From assembly GCF_000787775.1 (NCBI RefSeq), contig NZ_BBPM01000009.1, positions 60,790-106,479 on the forward strand: a stretch of 45,690 nucleotides of DNA, in the 5' to 3' direction. Of this stretch, positions 30,059 through 40,300 are shown piece by piece. The notes below the pieces were generated by a model. That model saw only the letters and a program-made list of their open reading frames with translations, was not told the DNA's origin and made no database searches. Every line of letters begins with the position of its first letter. The stretch's first letter is position 1. The translations under genes and the position numbers were made by a program. This DNA is from Streptacidiphilus carbonis. Its GTDB lineage: Bacteria; Actinomycetota; Actinomycetes; Streptomycetales; Streptomycetaceae.

Positions 30059-31183
30059 ATGCGTGAAGTAGATCTGCTTCAGTGGCGGCCCCGGCTCCGA
30101 GCCGGCCTGGTGGTCGAACGGGACGAGGCAGAACTCCTGTTCATCTCCACCTACGACCGTCGGGTCAAGCGGTTCGCGGCCACGGAGAGCGTGCTCCGGC
30201 TGATTCCGCTCCTCGACGGAGAAAACACGGTGGCGGAACTGGTCGAGTCACTGTGCGACGAGTCGGAGGAACTGGTCGGAGAGGTCTGCGGCGCTCTGCT
30301 CACACTCCGCGAGGAACGACTGCTGAGCAAGGTCGCCATCCCTGGAGGCGAGAGGCCGAACCGTGGACTGACGGATGCCCAGATTGGGCGTTACGACCGA
30401 CAGATAGGACTCTTCCAGGAGTTCTGCGACTCGGAACTGGTCGACTACGACGAGGGGCTGGCCGCGCAGGAGCGGCTCGCCTCAGCCACCGTTCTCGTCT
30501 GCGGAGTCGGCGGACTGGGAAGCGTCGTAGCCTCGTCGCTGGCAGCGGCAGGCGTGGGCACGCTCATACTCTGCGACGACGACGTCATCGAAGAGAGCAA
30601 CCTCAACCGCCAGTTGATGTACTCGGTCGACGACGTGGGGCGGAGCAAGGCGGACGTGCTGGCGGAGCGGCTGGCCGGCGTCAACCCGCAGGCCTGCCTG
30701 GTGCCCGAGCGGCGTCGGATCGGGCAGGCGTACGACATAGCAGACCTGGTCGAGAAGTCCGACCTGGTGATCGGCTGCGCGGATGAGCCCAGCGTGACCG
30801 TCATGGCCGAGATCACGACCACGGCATGCTGGCCCGACACCCCGCACATCATCGGGGGCAGCTACTCCTACCACGTAGGGATCCTGGGTCTGCTCGTCAT
30901 CCCGGGGGTGACGGCCTGTTGGCACTGCCTGCTCGCGACCGTCGCGGGGGACCACGGTCGAGACCGGACCGAGCCGTTCCTTCGCAAGAACCGGCATACC
31001 GGAATCCTCGGCGCGCAGTCGGGAGTGATCGGGAACCTCATAGCCTGGGAAGCCATCCGCTTCATCATCGGAATGGCGACGGCACTCAGCAACCGATGGG
31101 TCGAACTCGACTACGGTCCGGTCTCGTTCAGCGAGCGGGTGATCTCCCGTCGTCCCGACTGCGACCGGTGCGGCGGAGGCTGA
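30059..31183 (+). CDS. MccB-like E1/ThiF adenylating enzyme with N-terminal clamp/RRE-like domain
   Basis: 374 residues. Residues 1-95 form a winged-helix-like module (FAATESVLRLIPLLDGENTV, AELVESLCDESEELVGEVCG) resembling the peptide clamp (RRE) of MccB and PqqD-type proteins. RYDRQIGLFQEF (111-122) begins the E1 fold: GVGGLGS (149-155), LCDDDVIEESNLNRQ (171-185), SVDDVGRSK (189-197), and Asp242 in IGCADEP. Zinc ligands are CWHC (287-290) and CDRC (368-371). All residues needed for ATP binding and carboxylate adenylation are present, unlike the degenerate ThiF partners of YcaO enzymes. MccB activates the C-terminus of a short peptide and joins it to AMP; a related role is inferred here. The ATG has AAGGGG 13 nt upstream. 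Confidence 0.85.
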   Translation: MREVDLLQWRPRLRAGLVVERDEAELLFISTYDRRVKRFAATESVLRLIPLLDGENTVAELVESLCDESEELVGEVCGALLTLREERLLSKVAIPGGERPNRGLTDAQIGRYDRQIGLFQEFCDSELVDYDEGLAAQERLASATVLVCGVGGLGSVVASSLAAAGVGTLILCDDDVIEESNLNRQLMYSVDDVGRSKADVLAERLAGVNPQACLVPERRRIGQAYDIADLVEKSDLVIGCADEPSVTVMAEITTTACWPDTPHIIGGSYSYHVGILGLLVIPGVTACWHCLLATVAGDHGRDRTEPFLRKNRHTGILGAQSGVIGNLIAWEAIRFIIGMATALSNRWVELDYGPVSFSERVISRRPDCDRCGGG

Positions 31184-31262
31184 CGGCAGGCCGACCGAGG
31201 ACACGGTCCCTCTGCCGGGAAATCCGGTCGCCCGGTGAGTGCTGTCACCCTAGGGTTCCGCC

Positions 31263-31928
31263 ATGGACTGGCGGAGCTGGCACGATCAGTACGACCGACC
31301 CGACTCGTCGCTGGTGCGGCGGTTGCGTGCCGTCCAGGCGCAGATCAGGGCCGCCTTGGACCGGAGTCCCGCCGGTCCCCTGCGGGTGGTCAGTCTGTGC
31401 GCCGGGCAGGGGCGCGACCTGCTGGAGGTGCTGGCCGACCATCCGCGCCGCGACGACGTCCGGGCCAGGCTGGTCGAGCTGGATCCGCGGAACACCGCGT
31501 TCGCGGAGGAACTGGTGCGGGCCGCCGGGCTGCACCAGGTGGAGGTGGTGACGGCTGACGCCTCCCTCACCGACCAGTACCGCGACATGGCGCCGGCGGA
31601 CCTGGTGCTGGTCTGCGGCGTGTTCGGCAATGTCACCGACGCGGACATCGAGCGCACCGTCGACGCCTGCACCGCGCTGTGCCGGAACGGGGGCACCGTC
31701 GTCTGGACACGCCATCGCGGTGCTCCCGACCGGGTTCCGCTGGTCTGTGAGTGGTTCAGGACGCGCGGGTTCGAGTTGGAGTGGCTGTCGGAACCTGACG
31801 CGGGCTTCGGCGTCGGAGCGCACCGCTTCATCGGCGCACCCCAGCCGGTCGCCCCGGCCGCGCGTCTGTTCACCTTCGTCGGGTACGACGTGCTCAGGCG
31901 GACGGAGGAGCCGGCCGGGGACGGCTGA
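31263..31928 (+). CDS. Class I SAM-dependent methyltransferase
   Basis: 221 residues beginning MDWRSWHDQYDRPDSSLVRR. The SAM-binding motif is RVVSLCAGQGRDLLEVLADH (motif I), followed by the acidic end of beta2 (RARLVELDPRN) and VTADASLTDQYRDMAPADLV (motifs II-III). The end of the Rossmann fold is CRNGGTVVWTRHRGAPDR. Methyl acceptor unknown. It lies 79 bp downstream of the E1-like gene on the same strand and may belong to the same pathway, for example methylating the adenylated product, although close relatives also occur alone in streptomycetes. Confidence 0.85.
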   Translation: MDWRSWHDQYDRPDSSLVRRLRAVQAQIRAALDRSPAGPLRVVSLCAGQGRDLLEVLADHPRRDDVRARLVELDPRNTAFAEELVRAAGLHQVEVVTADASLTDQYRDMAPADLVLVCGVFGNVTDADIERTVDACTALCRNGGTVVWTRHRGAPDRVPLVCEWFRTRGFELEWLSEPDAGFGVGAHRFIGAPQPVAPAARLFTFVGYDVLRRTEEPAGDG

Positions 31929-31978
31929 CGTACGGCTGACGTCCACCGGGCCGCCGGCGTCGCGGCCGGGGCGCAGCC

Positions 31979-33046
31979 TCAGCGCACCGGGTTCCAGCCG
32001 TCCGCCCCGGCCAGGTAGGTCGCCGCCGTGTAGGCGGCGGCGGTGGTGCTGGTCAGTTGGGGGCGGGCGGAGTTGACGGTGGCTCCGGGGCCGGTGTCGG
32101 CGTACTCGTAGTGGCGGCCGGAGGTCCAGGCCGCCCCGGAGATGCCGGTCCAGGGGGCGGCGACGGTGATCGCCGCGGGGAGCGCGGTGTTGCGCACCAC
32201 CATCTGCGGCACCGCCCCGGTGTAGGGGATCCAGGCGCGGCCCAGGCCCACCGTGTTGGCGGCGAAGGTGCTGGTCACCGTGGAGCCGGTGATCAGGATG
32301 CCGAACTTCTGGGCGCTGTAGGTGGCCGGGGCGGCCAGGTAGCCGCTGGTGTAGACGCCGTCGTCCAGCACCTTGATGTGCGACCGGTCCACGACCAGGG
32401 TGCCGTCGCCGAAGATGAAGTCCACGTCCCCCTCGACCTCGCCGCCGTAGACGTACTGCCGGATGTCGGTGCTGGGGGAGGGGCTCCAGGAGAGCAGGGT
32501 GTCCTGGTGGCCGTAGAAGACGCAGTCGACGTAGCTCTGCCGATCGCCCTCCATGGCCAGGGCCACCGCCTGGGTCGCGGTCACCGACGGGTAGCTGTTC
32601 CTGTTGAAGGTGTTGCGGAAGGAGAGGTACTCGGCGGTGAAGTTGCTCGCCGCGACGGTGACGGTGGCCGACCCCAGGGTGCCGTAGGCGGTCCCGGCCG
32701 AGGAGGTCTCCCCTGCGTAGCGGGCCCCGTCGATGTGGACGTCGGACGGGTTCCCGGTCGCCCCGAGCAGGGTCAGGTGCAGCTTGGTCGCCGGGACGGT
32801 GACGTACTCGTCGTAGGTGCCGGCGCCGATGGAGACGGTGTAGGCGGTGGACGAGTTGTCGGGGACGGCGTTCACCGCGGCCTGGACGGTGGAGTACTCG
32901 CCGCCGCTCTTGGCGACGGTGAGGGTGACCGCGGTGGCGGCGTGCGCGGCCGCGGGCCGGCCCAGGACGAGTGCGGCGAGCAGGACGGGCACGAGAACGG
33001 GCGCGAGAGCGGGCACGCCCCACAGCGTCCCGATGCGCCCGGTCAC
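31979..33046 (-). CDS. Secreted pectin methylesterase (CE8)
   Basis: 355 residues from the GTG at 33046, which overlaps the polygalacturonase stop (GTGA). Signal peptide: VTGRIGTLWGVPALAPVLVP, then hydrophobic to AHA. The right-handed beta-helix carries the CE8 signatures: YSTVQAAVNAVP, FYGHQDTLLSW (QDT), EGDVDFIFGDGTLVVDRSHI (catalytic Asp) and LGRAWIPYTGAVPQMV (Arg/Trp). It removes methyl esters from homogalacturonan and thereby opens it to polygalacturonase. Translational coupling to the upstream GH28 gene fits equal production of the two enzymes. Confidence 0.93.
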   Translation of the reverse strand: MTGRIGTLWGVPALAPVLVPVLLAALVLGRPAAAHAATAVTLTVAKSGGEYSTVQAAVNAVPDNSSTAYTVSIGAGTYDEYVTVPATKLHLTLLGATGNPSDVHIDGARYAGETSSAGTAYGTLGSATVTVAASNFTAEYLSFRNTFNRNSYPSVTATQAVALAMEGDRQSYVDCVFYGHQDTLLSWSPSPSTDIRQYVYGGEVEGDVDFIFGDGTLVVDRSHIKVLDDGVYTSGYLAAPATYSAQKFGILITGSTVTSTFAANTVGLGRAWIPYTGAVPQMVVRNTALPAAITVAAPWTGISGAAWTSGRHYEYADTGPGATVNSARPQLTSTTAAAYTAATYLAGADGWNPVR

Positions 33047-34485
33047 AGCGCGGGGAAGGCGGGGAAGGTGCAGCTGGGCGCGCTGCCGCTGCCGGTGAAG
33101 GTGCTGGTGGTGACACCGGTCCCGGACGGGGTCAGGGTGGTGTCGTACTCGGCGACGGTGGCGTACTGGGCGGTGTAGGAGTTGCTGTCGAAGCTGACGT
33201 CTTCCAGGGTCAGCCCGAGCGGGTAGCTCGCGCTGTATCCCTCCAGCACCGACTTGGCCCCCGACAGTGAGCTGAGCTCCGTCGCCTTGTAGACCACCAC
33301 GCTCTTGTAGTACGGGTACGCGGTGCCGGTGCTGGACGAGTAGAACGGGTCGAAGTCCAGCGGGTACTTCAGCCCGGTCATGCAGGTCGTGTAGTAGTGG
33401 ATGTTCTGGACGGTGCCGCCGACCGCCGAGTAGCTCTTGATCCGCAACCCCGCCGGGACGCCGCTGACGGTGCCGTTGCTGTCCGTGCCCTGGATGTAGT
33501 TGTGGTACACCAGCACGGAGTTGACGCCGTAGCTGGTGTCGCTGCCGATCGAGATGCCGTGCGTGCCGTAGCAGTGGTTGTACTGGAAGGTGATGTACGC
33601 GGCGGCGGCCTTGTTGGTGGTGACGGCCAGGCAGTCGTCGCCCGCCATCAGGTAGGAGTACTCGACGGTGGCGTTGGTCGAGGAGTCGATGTCGATGGCG
33701 TCGGTGTTGCGGGCGGTGTCCACCGTCTTGATCCGTAGGCCGTAGACGGTGATGCCGTCGTCCTGGCTGAAGAACAGGTGCTGCTTGGCCGCGTCCACCA
33801 TGTTGACGTCGTAGACGGTGGTGTTGCTCACCCCGGTGGCCTGCACCAGCCGGGGGTTGACCTGGTCCTTGCCGTCGGCCTGGGCCGTGTCGGCCTGCTG
33901 CCACCAGGTGGTGGAGGTGCCGTAGATGTCCAGGTCGCCGCGGCCGTCGATGGTGCCCTGGGCGCCGCTGGAGCTCTGGGTGCCTTCGATGCCGGAGTTG
34001 CTGCCGGTGATGGAGATGAACGGGTTGCAGCCGGTGCTGCTGGTGGTGACGGTGCCGCAGGTGGCCTTGCCGGAGATCTGGTAGTCGCTCGCCTTGCGCG
34101 AGGCGAAGAGATGCACCCCGGTGTCGAGCACCAGGTAGACCCCGCTGCCGATGGTCAGCGGCGCGGACAGGAAGGCGGTGTCGCTGCCGCTCGCGGCCAG
34201 CACCACGGCCTTCCCGGTGCCGGCGCAGGAGGTCAGCGCGGCCTGGATGCGGGCGGTGTCCGGGGCCGCGCTCTCCTGCGCCGAGCTGAAGGTCCGGCTG
34301 GACGGGGTGGCCAGCGTCGAGGTCAGCGTGGTGCAGGTGGAGGGCAGTGTCGGCACCGCCACCGTCCGGGTGTCCCCGGTGGCGGCTTCGGCGGTGCCGG
34401 CCCCGGCCACGGTCAGGGCTGTGGCGCACAGAGCGCCCGCAGCCACCAGGGAGAATATATGACGGGGACTCAACTGCAGTGTCAT
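33043..34485 (-). CDS. Secreted GH28 polygalacturonase
   Basis: 480 residues with a Sec signal (RHIFSLVAAGALCATALTVA, cleavage near AEA). The GH28 active site is complete: TARNTDAIDIDSS (NTD), MAGDDCLAVTT (DD), CYGTHGISIGSDTS (GHG) and PAGLRIKSYSA (RIK). The N-terminal 85 residues before the beta-helix are Thr/Ser-rich. It hydrolyses demethylated homogalacturonan. It heads an operon with the pectin methylesterase. An AT-rich palindrome at 34608-34617 lies upstream. Confidence 0.94.
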   Translation of the reverse strand: MTLQLSPRHIFSLVAAGALCATALTVAGAGTAEAATGDTRTVAVPTLPSTCTTLTSTLATPSSRTFSSAQESAAPDTARIQAALTSCAGTGKAVVLAASGSDTAFLSAPLTIGSGVYLVLDTGVHLFASRKASDYQISGKATCGTVTTSSTGCNPFISITGSNSGIEGTQSSSGAQGTIDGRGDLDIYGTSTTWWQQADTAQADGKDQVNPRLVQATGVSNTTVYDVNMVDAAKQHLFFSQDDGITVYGLRIKTVDTARNTDAIDIDSSTNATVEYSYLMAGDDCLAVTTNKAAAAYITFQYNHCYGTHGISIGSDTSYGVNSVLVYHNYIQGTDSNGTVSGVPAGLRIKSYSAVGGTVQNIHYYTTCMTGLKYPLDFDPFYSSSTGTAYPYYKSVVVYKATELSSLSGAKSVLEGYSASYPLGLTLEDVSFDSNSYTAQYATVAEYDTTLTPSGTGVTTSTFTGSGSAPSCTFPAFPAL

Positions 34486-34607
34486 ATCAGGTCCTCAGGC
34501 TCGACAGGGTGGATGTCGTATGCGAGACAACCGGACGCTAGAACCATTGGCACTGGTAGGTCAATGACTTGACGCGTACTCATAAGACTGGCAAAGCTGA
34601 TCACACA

Positions 34608-34617
34608 TCATATATGA
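34608..34617. promoter_or_regulatory. AT-rich palindrome upstream of the pectinase operon
   Basis: TCATATATGA (perfect 10 bp) lies 123 bp upstream of the GH28 start and resembles the 14-bp TTCATATATATGAA upstream of the alginate lyase gene at 40166. Such AT stretches are rare in this DNA. Confidence 0.5.
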
Positions 34618-34672
34618 GATCTGGAAACGATGATCGAGAGCGGGAAGTGCGAGTCCAGGGGGCCCGGAGACG

Positions 34673-34706
34673 CGTCAGGGCCGACCCTTGCGGGCCGGCC
34701 CTGACG
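34673..34706. terminator. katG terminator
   Basis: Arms CGTCAGGGCCG (34673-34683) and CGGCCCTGACG (34696-34706) are perfect complements with a 12-nt loop, 26 bp beyond the katG stop codon. Confidence 0.8.
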
Positions 34707-34732
34707 GTTGGTGCGCTACGGACGGATCAGCC

Positions 34733-36988
<2,256 letters not shown>

Positions 36989-37104
36989 TCACGCTGCTCA
37001 GGAGAACGGCTCAGGAGTACGGGTGGTGGAACGGCCCGGGCGACCGCCGGAGGGGTCTCCTGCCGGACTGGAGGCTTCCTGCCCCTTGGCTATCGCCGGA
37101 ACCG

Positions 37105-37132
37105 ATCCTACGATGGACAGAGTCTAAGTCAA
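37105..37132 (-). promoter_or_regulatory. katG promoter
   Basis: On the minus strand, TTGACT (37132-37127) is followed by a 16-bp spacer and TAGGAT (37110-37105), close to the consensus for the housekeeping sigma factor. It is about 140 bp upstream of the katG start. The FurA-type repressor likely binds here. Confidence 0.65.
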
Positions 37133-37221
37133 GAAGCACGCCAAACCCACATCCGATCAGAACCCGGACATCTGTTGGTAAACTTCTGATACCCCGCCGA
37201 ACCCTGAATAGGTGAACCCGA

Positions 37222-37644
37222 ATGAGTGACCTGCTGGAGCGACTGCGAGGCCGGGGCTGGAGGATGACCTCCCAGCGGCGTGTCGTTGCGGAGGTCCTCG
37301 ACGGCGACCACGTGCACCTGACGGCCGACGAGGTGCACGCGCGCGCGGCCGCGCGGCTGCCCGAGATCTCCCGGGCGACCGTCTACAACACCCTGCGCGA
37401 GCTGGTCACCCTCGACGAGGTGATGGAGGTCGCCACCGACGGCCGCGCCAAGCGCTACGACCCCAACGCCCACCGCCCGCACCAGCACCTGGTCTGCTCA
37501 ACCTGCGGCACCATCCGCGACGTGCACCCCACCGGCGACCCGATGGCCGACCTCCCGGTGGAGGAGCGCTTCGGCTTCACCGTCACCGAGGTCGAGGTCA
37601 CCTACCGGGGCCTGTGCCCGTCCTGCGCCCAGAGCGTGTCTTAG
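37222..37644 (+). CDS. Fur-family peroxide/metal-responsive repressor
   Basis: 140 residues. The winged helix reads RLRGRGWRMTSQRRVVAEVL, RATVYNTLRELVTLDEVMEV. The metal sites include HRPHQHLVCSTCGTIRDVHP, with structural Cys pairs CSTC and CPSC (the latter near the C-terminus). In actinobacteria FurA/CatR proteins repress the neighbouring katG or catalase gene and are inactivated by peroxide. Here the two genes are divergent rather than in the more familiar furA-katG order, but the functional link should hold. Confidence 0.94.
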   Translation: MSDLLERLRGRGWRMTSQRRVVAEVLDGDHVHLTADEVHARAAARLPEISRATVYNTLRELVTLDEVMEVATDGRAKRYDPNAHRPHQHLVCSTCGTIRDVHPTGDPMADLPVEERFGFTVTEVEVTYRGLCPSCAQSVS

Positions 37645-37779
37645 AACCAGTCGTGCCTGCACCCGCCCAAGTCTGCCCCGTCCGGACGTGGGCCGCGCCC
37701 CGGCGCGAGGGGTGTCGCATACGTCGCCGGAACGTTTCGGCGTCAGGGTCCGCGTCGGTCGCGGTGGGCCTGTGGGTGA

Positions 37780-37806
37780 GGCCGGTCCGTCGGCGACGGA
37801 CCGGCC
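37780..37806. terminator. Hairpin downstream of fur
   Basis: Thirteen-base arms GGCCGGTCCGTCG (37780-37792) and CGACGGACCGGCC (37794-37806) are perfect complements. It is 135 bp past the fur stop and is a likely terminator in the 324-bp gap 37645-37968, which shows no convincing gene. Confidence 0.65.
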
Positions 37807-37949
37807 GGTGGGCCGTCCCCGGACATGCCGAGGCGGCGGGCTCCGGTCGGCAGCCCGCTTCGGCGGTGTGATCAGCCGCGCCGGGCTGATCACCCGCGCC
37901 TCGTCACGCTACGCGCAGGCCGAGCGCGCGGAGCGAGGGGATTGGGCGG

Positions 37950-37968
37950 CCGCCGTCGGCGACGGCGG
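37950..37968. terminator. Hairpin at the end of the GH53 gene
   Basis: CCGCCGTC (37950-37957) and GACGGCGG (37961-37968) pair perfectly with a GGC loop, directly next to the GH53 stop codon (37969). Confidence 0.6.
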
Positions 37969-39147
37969 TCAGCTCCGGTGGGTGGGGCGGTAGGCGCGGA
38001 GGACGGGGAGGGCCCGGTTGTCGAAGTCGAAGGCGGCCTGGTTCTCCCAGGCGTTGCCGGAGGCGGGGTCCGTCTCGTCCCAGCCGTTGCCGGGGACGGC
38101 GGTCCAGGTGCCCTCCCAGTAGAAGTAGCCGAGGCCGCGGTCGTTCGGGACGGCGGCGACGGTGTCGGCGAGGGTGCGGACCCAGGCCTCCTGGCCGGAC
38201 GGGGTCGCCGGGAAGCCGGCCACCAGTTCGTCGGTGGAGTCGACCATGTTGGCCAGGGCGTCCTTGCTGTCCAGCCGGAACGGGTAGCCGGTCTCGGCGA
38301 CCAGGACGTCCTTGCCGTAGCGGGCCGACACGTCGGCGAGGTTGGCCGCCAGGCCGGTCAACGGACCGTGCCAGTACGGGTAGTAGGAGGCCCCGATGAC
38401 GTCGAAGGGGACCTCGTAGGAGACGGCGTTGTCGAACCACCACCGGTACAGCCCGTTGTCGCCGCCGTTGGCCAGGTGCAGCACGATCCGGGTGCGCGGG
38501 GAGACCGCGCGGGCCGCGGCGATGCCGGACTTCAGCAGGGCGGCCAGCTGCTCCCAGTGGTTCCAGTCGCCGTCCGGCCAGAGCATCCCGCCGTTCAGTT
38601 CGTTGCCGATCTGGGCGTAGGCCGCCGGGGTGCCCTGCGCGGCGAGCGAGCCGAGGACGTCGGCGGTGTGGTCGTACACCGCCTGCTTCAGGCCGTCCAG
38701 GTCGTAGTTCGCCCAGGCCGCGGGCTTGAACTGCTTGCTGGGGTCGGCCCAGGTGTCGGAGTAGTGGAAGTCGACCATCAACCGCACCCCGGCGGCGTGC
38801 AGGCGCCTGGCGATCGGCAGGATCCGGCGCTTGGTGTTGTACCCGTCCGCAGGGTCGACCCAGACCTTGAGCCGGGCGTGGGTGAGCCCGGCCTCGGCGA
38901 GGATGCGTATCGCGTCACCGCGCCGTCCGTCCGGGTACCGGTAGACGCCGCCCAGCGCCTCGCTCTTGGCGAGCGAGGAGATGTCCATGCCCCGGATCCG
39001 CAGTCCGCCGCCGCCCGACACCCCTGCGTCGGTCCCGCTCCCGGAGCCCGCGCCGCGCGCAGCCGCGAGGGCCGCGCCGGGGAAGGCCGTCGGCAGTGTC
39101 GTCGCGGCGGCGGCCGCCACCGCCTTGATCATGGTGCGTCGTTGCAC
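37969..39147 (-). CDS. Secreted GH53 endo-beta-1,4-galactanase
   Basis: 392 residues from a GTG at 39147 with AAAGGAA upstream. The N-terminus (V-QRRTMIKAVAAAAATTLPT) is a twin-arginine-type signal. The (beta/alpha)8 domain has RGMDISSLAKSE at its start, ARLKVWVDPADGYNTKR, LMVDFHYSDTWADPSKQ, the acid/base Glu in YAQIGNELNGGMLWPDGD and the nucleophile Glu in DVLVAETGYPF. These are GH53 signatures, acting on type I arabinogalactan side chains of pectin. An inverted repeat lies just upstream at 39193-39215. Confidence 0.94.
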   Translation of the reverse strand: MQRRTMIKAVAAAAATTLPTAFPGAALAAARGAGSGSGTDAGVSGGGGLRIRGMDISSLAKSEALGGVYRYPDGRRGDAIRILAEAGLTHARLKVWVDPADGYNTKRRILPIARRLHAAGVRLMVDFHYSDTWADPSKQFKPAAWANYDLDGLKQAVYDHTADVLGSLAAQGTPAAYAQIGNELNGGMLWPDGDWNHWEQLAALLKSGIAAARAVSPRTRIVLHLANGGDNGLYRWWFDNAVSYEVPFDVIGASYYPYWHGPLTGLAANLADVSARYGKDVLVAETGYPFRLDSKDALANMVDSTDELVAGFPATPSGQEAWVRTLADTVAAVPNDRGLGYFYWEGTWTAVPGNGWDETDPASGNAWENQAAFDFDNRALPVLRAYRPTHRS

Positions 39148-39192
39148 GGGGGATTCCTTTCATCGCCAGGGAGCGCGTGAGACCCAGTGCTT

Positions 39193-39215
39193 CCTTGATT
39201 GGTTTTCCAACAAGG
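39193..39215. promoter_or_regulatory. Inverted repeat upstream of the galactanase gene
   Basis: CCTTG(A)TTGG-TTTT-CCAACAAGG forms a hairpin or dyad with a single bulged A, 46 bp upstream of the start codon. It resembles LacI-family operators that control sugar-polymer hydrolases, which is only an inference. Confidence 0.45.
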
Positions 39216-39298
39216 AGCAACAGATTCAAACGGAAGCTTGGGGCTGGCGACGGCCGGGGTCAAGAGCAGAGCGTGACCCATTTCGGCACAGTCGTGCA

Positions 39299-39328
39299 CA
39301 GTCCGTGCACACCGCCGTGCACGGACTG
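39299..39328. terminator. Terminator of the alginate lyase gene
   Basis: CAGTCCGTGCAC (39299-39310) and GTGCACGGACTG (39317-39328) are perfect 12-bp arms with a 6-nt loop, 27 bp past the lyase stop codon. Confidence 0.8.
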
Positions 39329-39355
39329 GGAGGGACGCTGCGATGTGACGACCGG

Positions 39356-40135
39356 TCAGCTGCTGTGCGACACGGTCAGTCCGTAGAAGGCGACGCGGGC
39401 GCCGTTGGTGGTGCTGTTGGAGGAGGACTGGTTGTAGGAACCGGCCTTGAAGTACTGCTTGTAGGCGTCGAAGGACGACGGGATGGCGTAGTGGGTGGTG
39501 CTGCCGTTGACCGTCAGGTTGACGGTGTTGCCGCCGGAGACGCCGATCGTGTAGGTCCAGGTCTTGCCGATCGAGACGTGGCCGACGGTGTGCGTGGTCT
39601 GGCCGCCCGAGGGCGAGTTCTCCAGGCCGGCGACTATGTCGCCGTTGGAGTGGTAGTAGAGCTCGATCAGCGGCTTGGTGGACGAGCCGCCGCTGCCCAG
39701 GTGGATCTGGCCCACGCAGACGTTGGAGGTCACCGACACCACGCGGAGCGTCGCGCTCAGCTTGTGGGTGCCGCTGAGCGCCCAGTCGGCCGGGGTGCCG
39801 TTGGAGTTCATCTCGCGCAGCTCGGAGCGGGCGTAGTTGGAGTTGGGGGTGGTCACACCCTTCTCCGGGGCCCAGAAGGTCATCGCGCCGTCGCGGGTGT
39901 CGGTGTAGAAGTACGAGTCCTGGTAGCCGTTGGCGCCCTGGAGCTCGGAGGACGGGATCGTGGTCGGCGAGCCCGGGGAGCCGACGGGCTCCTGCAGCTC
40001 CCACACCGAAAGGTTGAAGTTTCCGCCGGGGGCGACCGTGGGGGAGGCCGCGTCGGCGTTGGCGCCCAGCAGGCCGACCGTGCCGGCCAGGCCCGCGGCG
40101 GCGGCTGCGGCGATGAGCTTGGAGCGGGTTTTCAC
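39356..40135 (-). CDS. Secreted PL7 alginate lyase
   Basis: 259 residues with a Sec signal (MKTRSKLIAAAAAAGLAGTV, cleavage near ADA). All three PL7 motifs are present: YARSELREMNSN (RSELR), VCVGQIHLGSGG (QIH) and QYFKAGSYNQSSSNS (YFKAGSYNQ). The Ile of QIH has been linked in the family to preference for guluronate-containing substrate. It is a single-domain jelly-roll enzyme that cleaves alginate by beta-elimination, unusual company for pectinases and suggesting use of algal or bacterial uronate polymers. A 14-bp AT palindrome lies 31 bp upstream. Confidence 0.94.
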   Translation of the reverse strand: MKTRSKLIAAAAAAGLAGTVGLLGANADAASPTVAPGGNFNLSVWELQEPVGSPGSPTTIPSSELQGANGYQDSYFYTDTRDGAMTFWAPEKGVTTPNSNYARSELREMNSNGTPADWALSGTHKLSATLRVVSVTSNVCVGQIHLGSGGSSTKPLIELYYHSNGDIVAGLENSPSGGQTTHTVGHVSIGKTWTYTIGVSGGNTVNLTVNGSTTHYAIPSSFDAYKQYFKAGSYNQSSSNSTTNGARVAFYGLTVSHSS

Positions 40136-40165
40136 GTGGGGGATCCTTCCGCTGTCTGGACCTGA

Positions 40166-40179
40166 TTCATATATATGAA
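40166..40179. promoter_or_regulatory. AT-rich palindrome upstream of the alginate lyase gene
   Basis: TTCATATATATGAA is a perfect 14-bp palindrome 31 bp upstream of the PL7 start codon, overlapping the expected promoter. It shares TCATATATGA with the site upstream of the pectinase operon, suggesting one regulator of uronate-polymer genes. Confidence 0.6.
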
Positions 40180-40300
40180 CTAGGTCTAGTCCAATGATGC
40201 GTCAGGTCTGGATAGTACGGACGGTTCGCCCCGTCAACAATGCTTTTTGCCATGCACTTGGCGACTGGGGAACAACAGGCTGTCCATGTATATAAACCAG

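Noticed and set aside
30048-30071. Seven-codon ORF (MVLVCVK) overlapping the start of the MccB-like gene, by analogy with the MccA heptapeptide
   Set aside because: The AAGGGG is only 2-3 nt from its GTG, it overlaps the E1 start, and it has no terminal Asn. The 66-codon gene upstream is a better candidate substrate.
31245-33116. Long minus-strand frame across the methyltransferase and pectin methylesterase
   Set aside because: It overlaps real genes in other frames, is extremely Arg/Pro/His-rich, and crosses a methyltransferase gene on the other strand.
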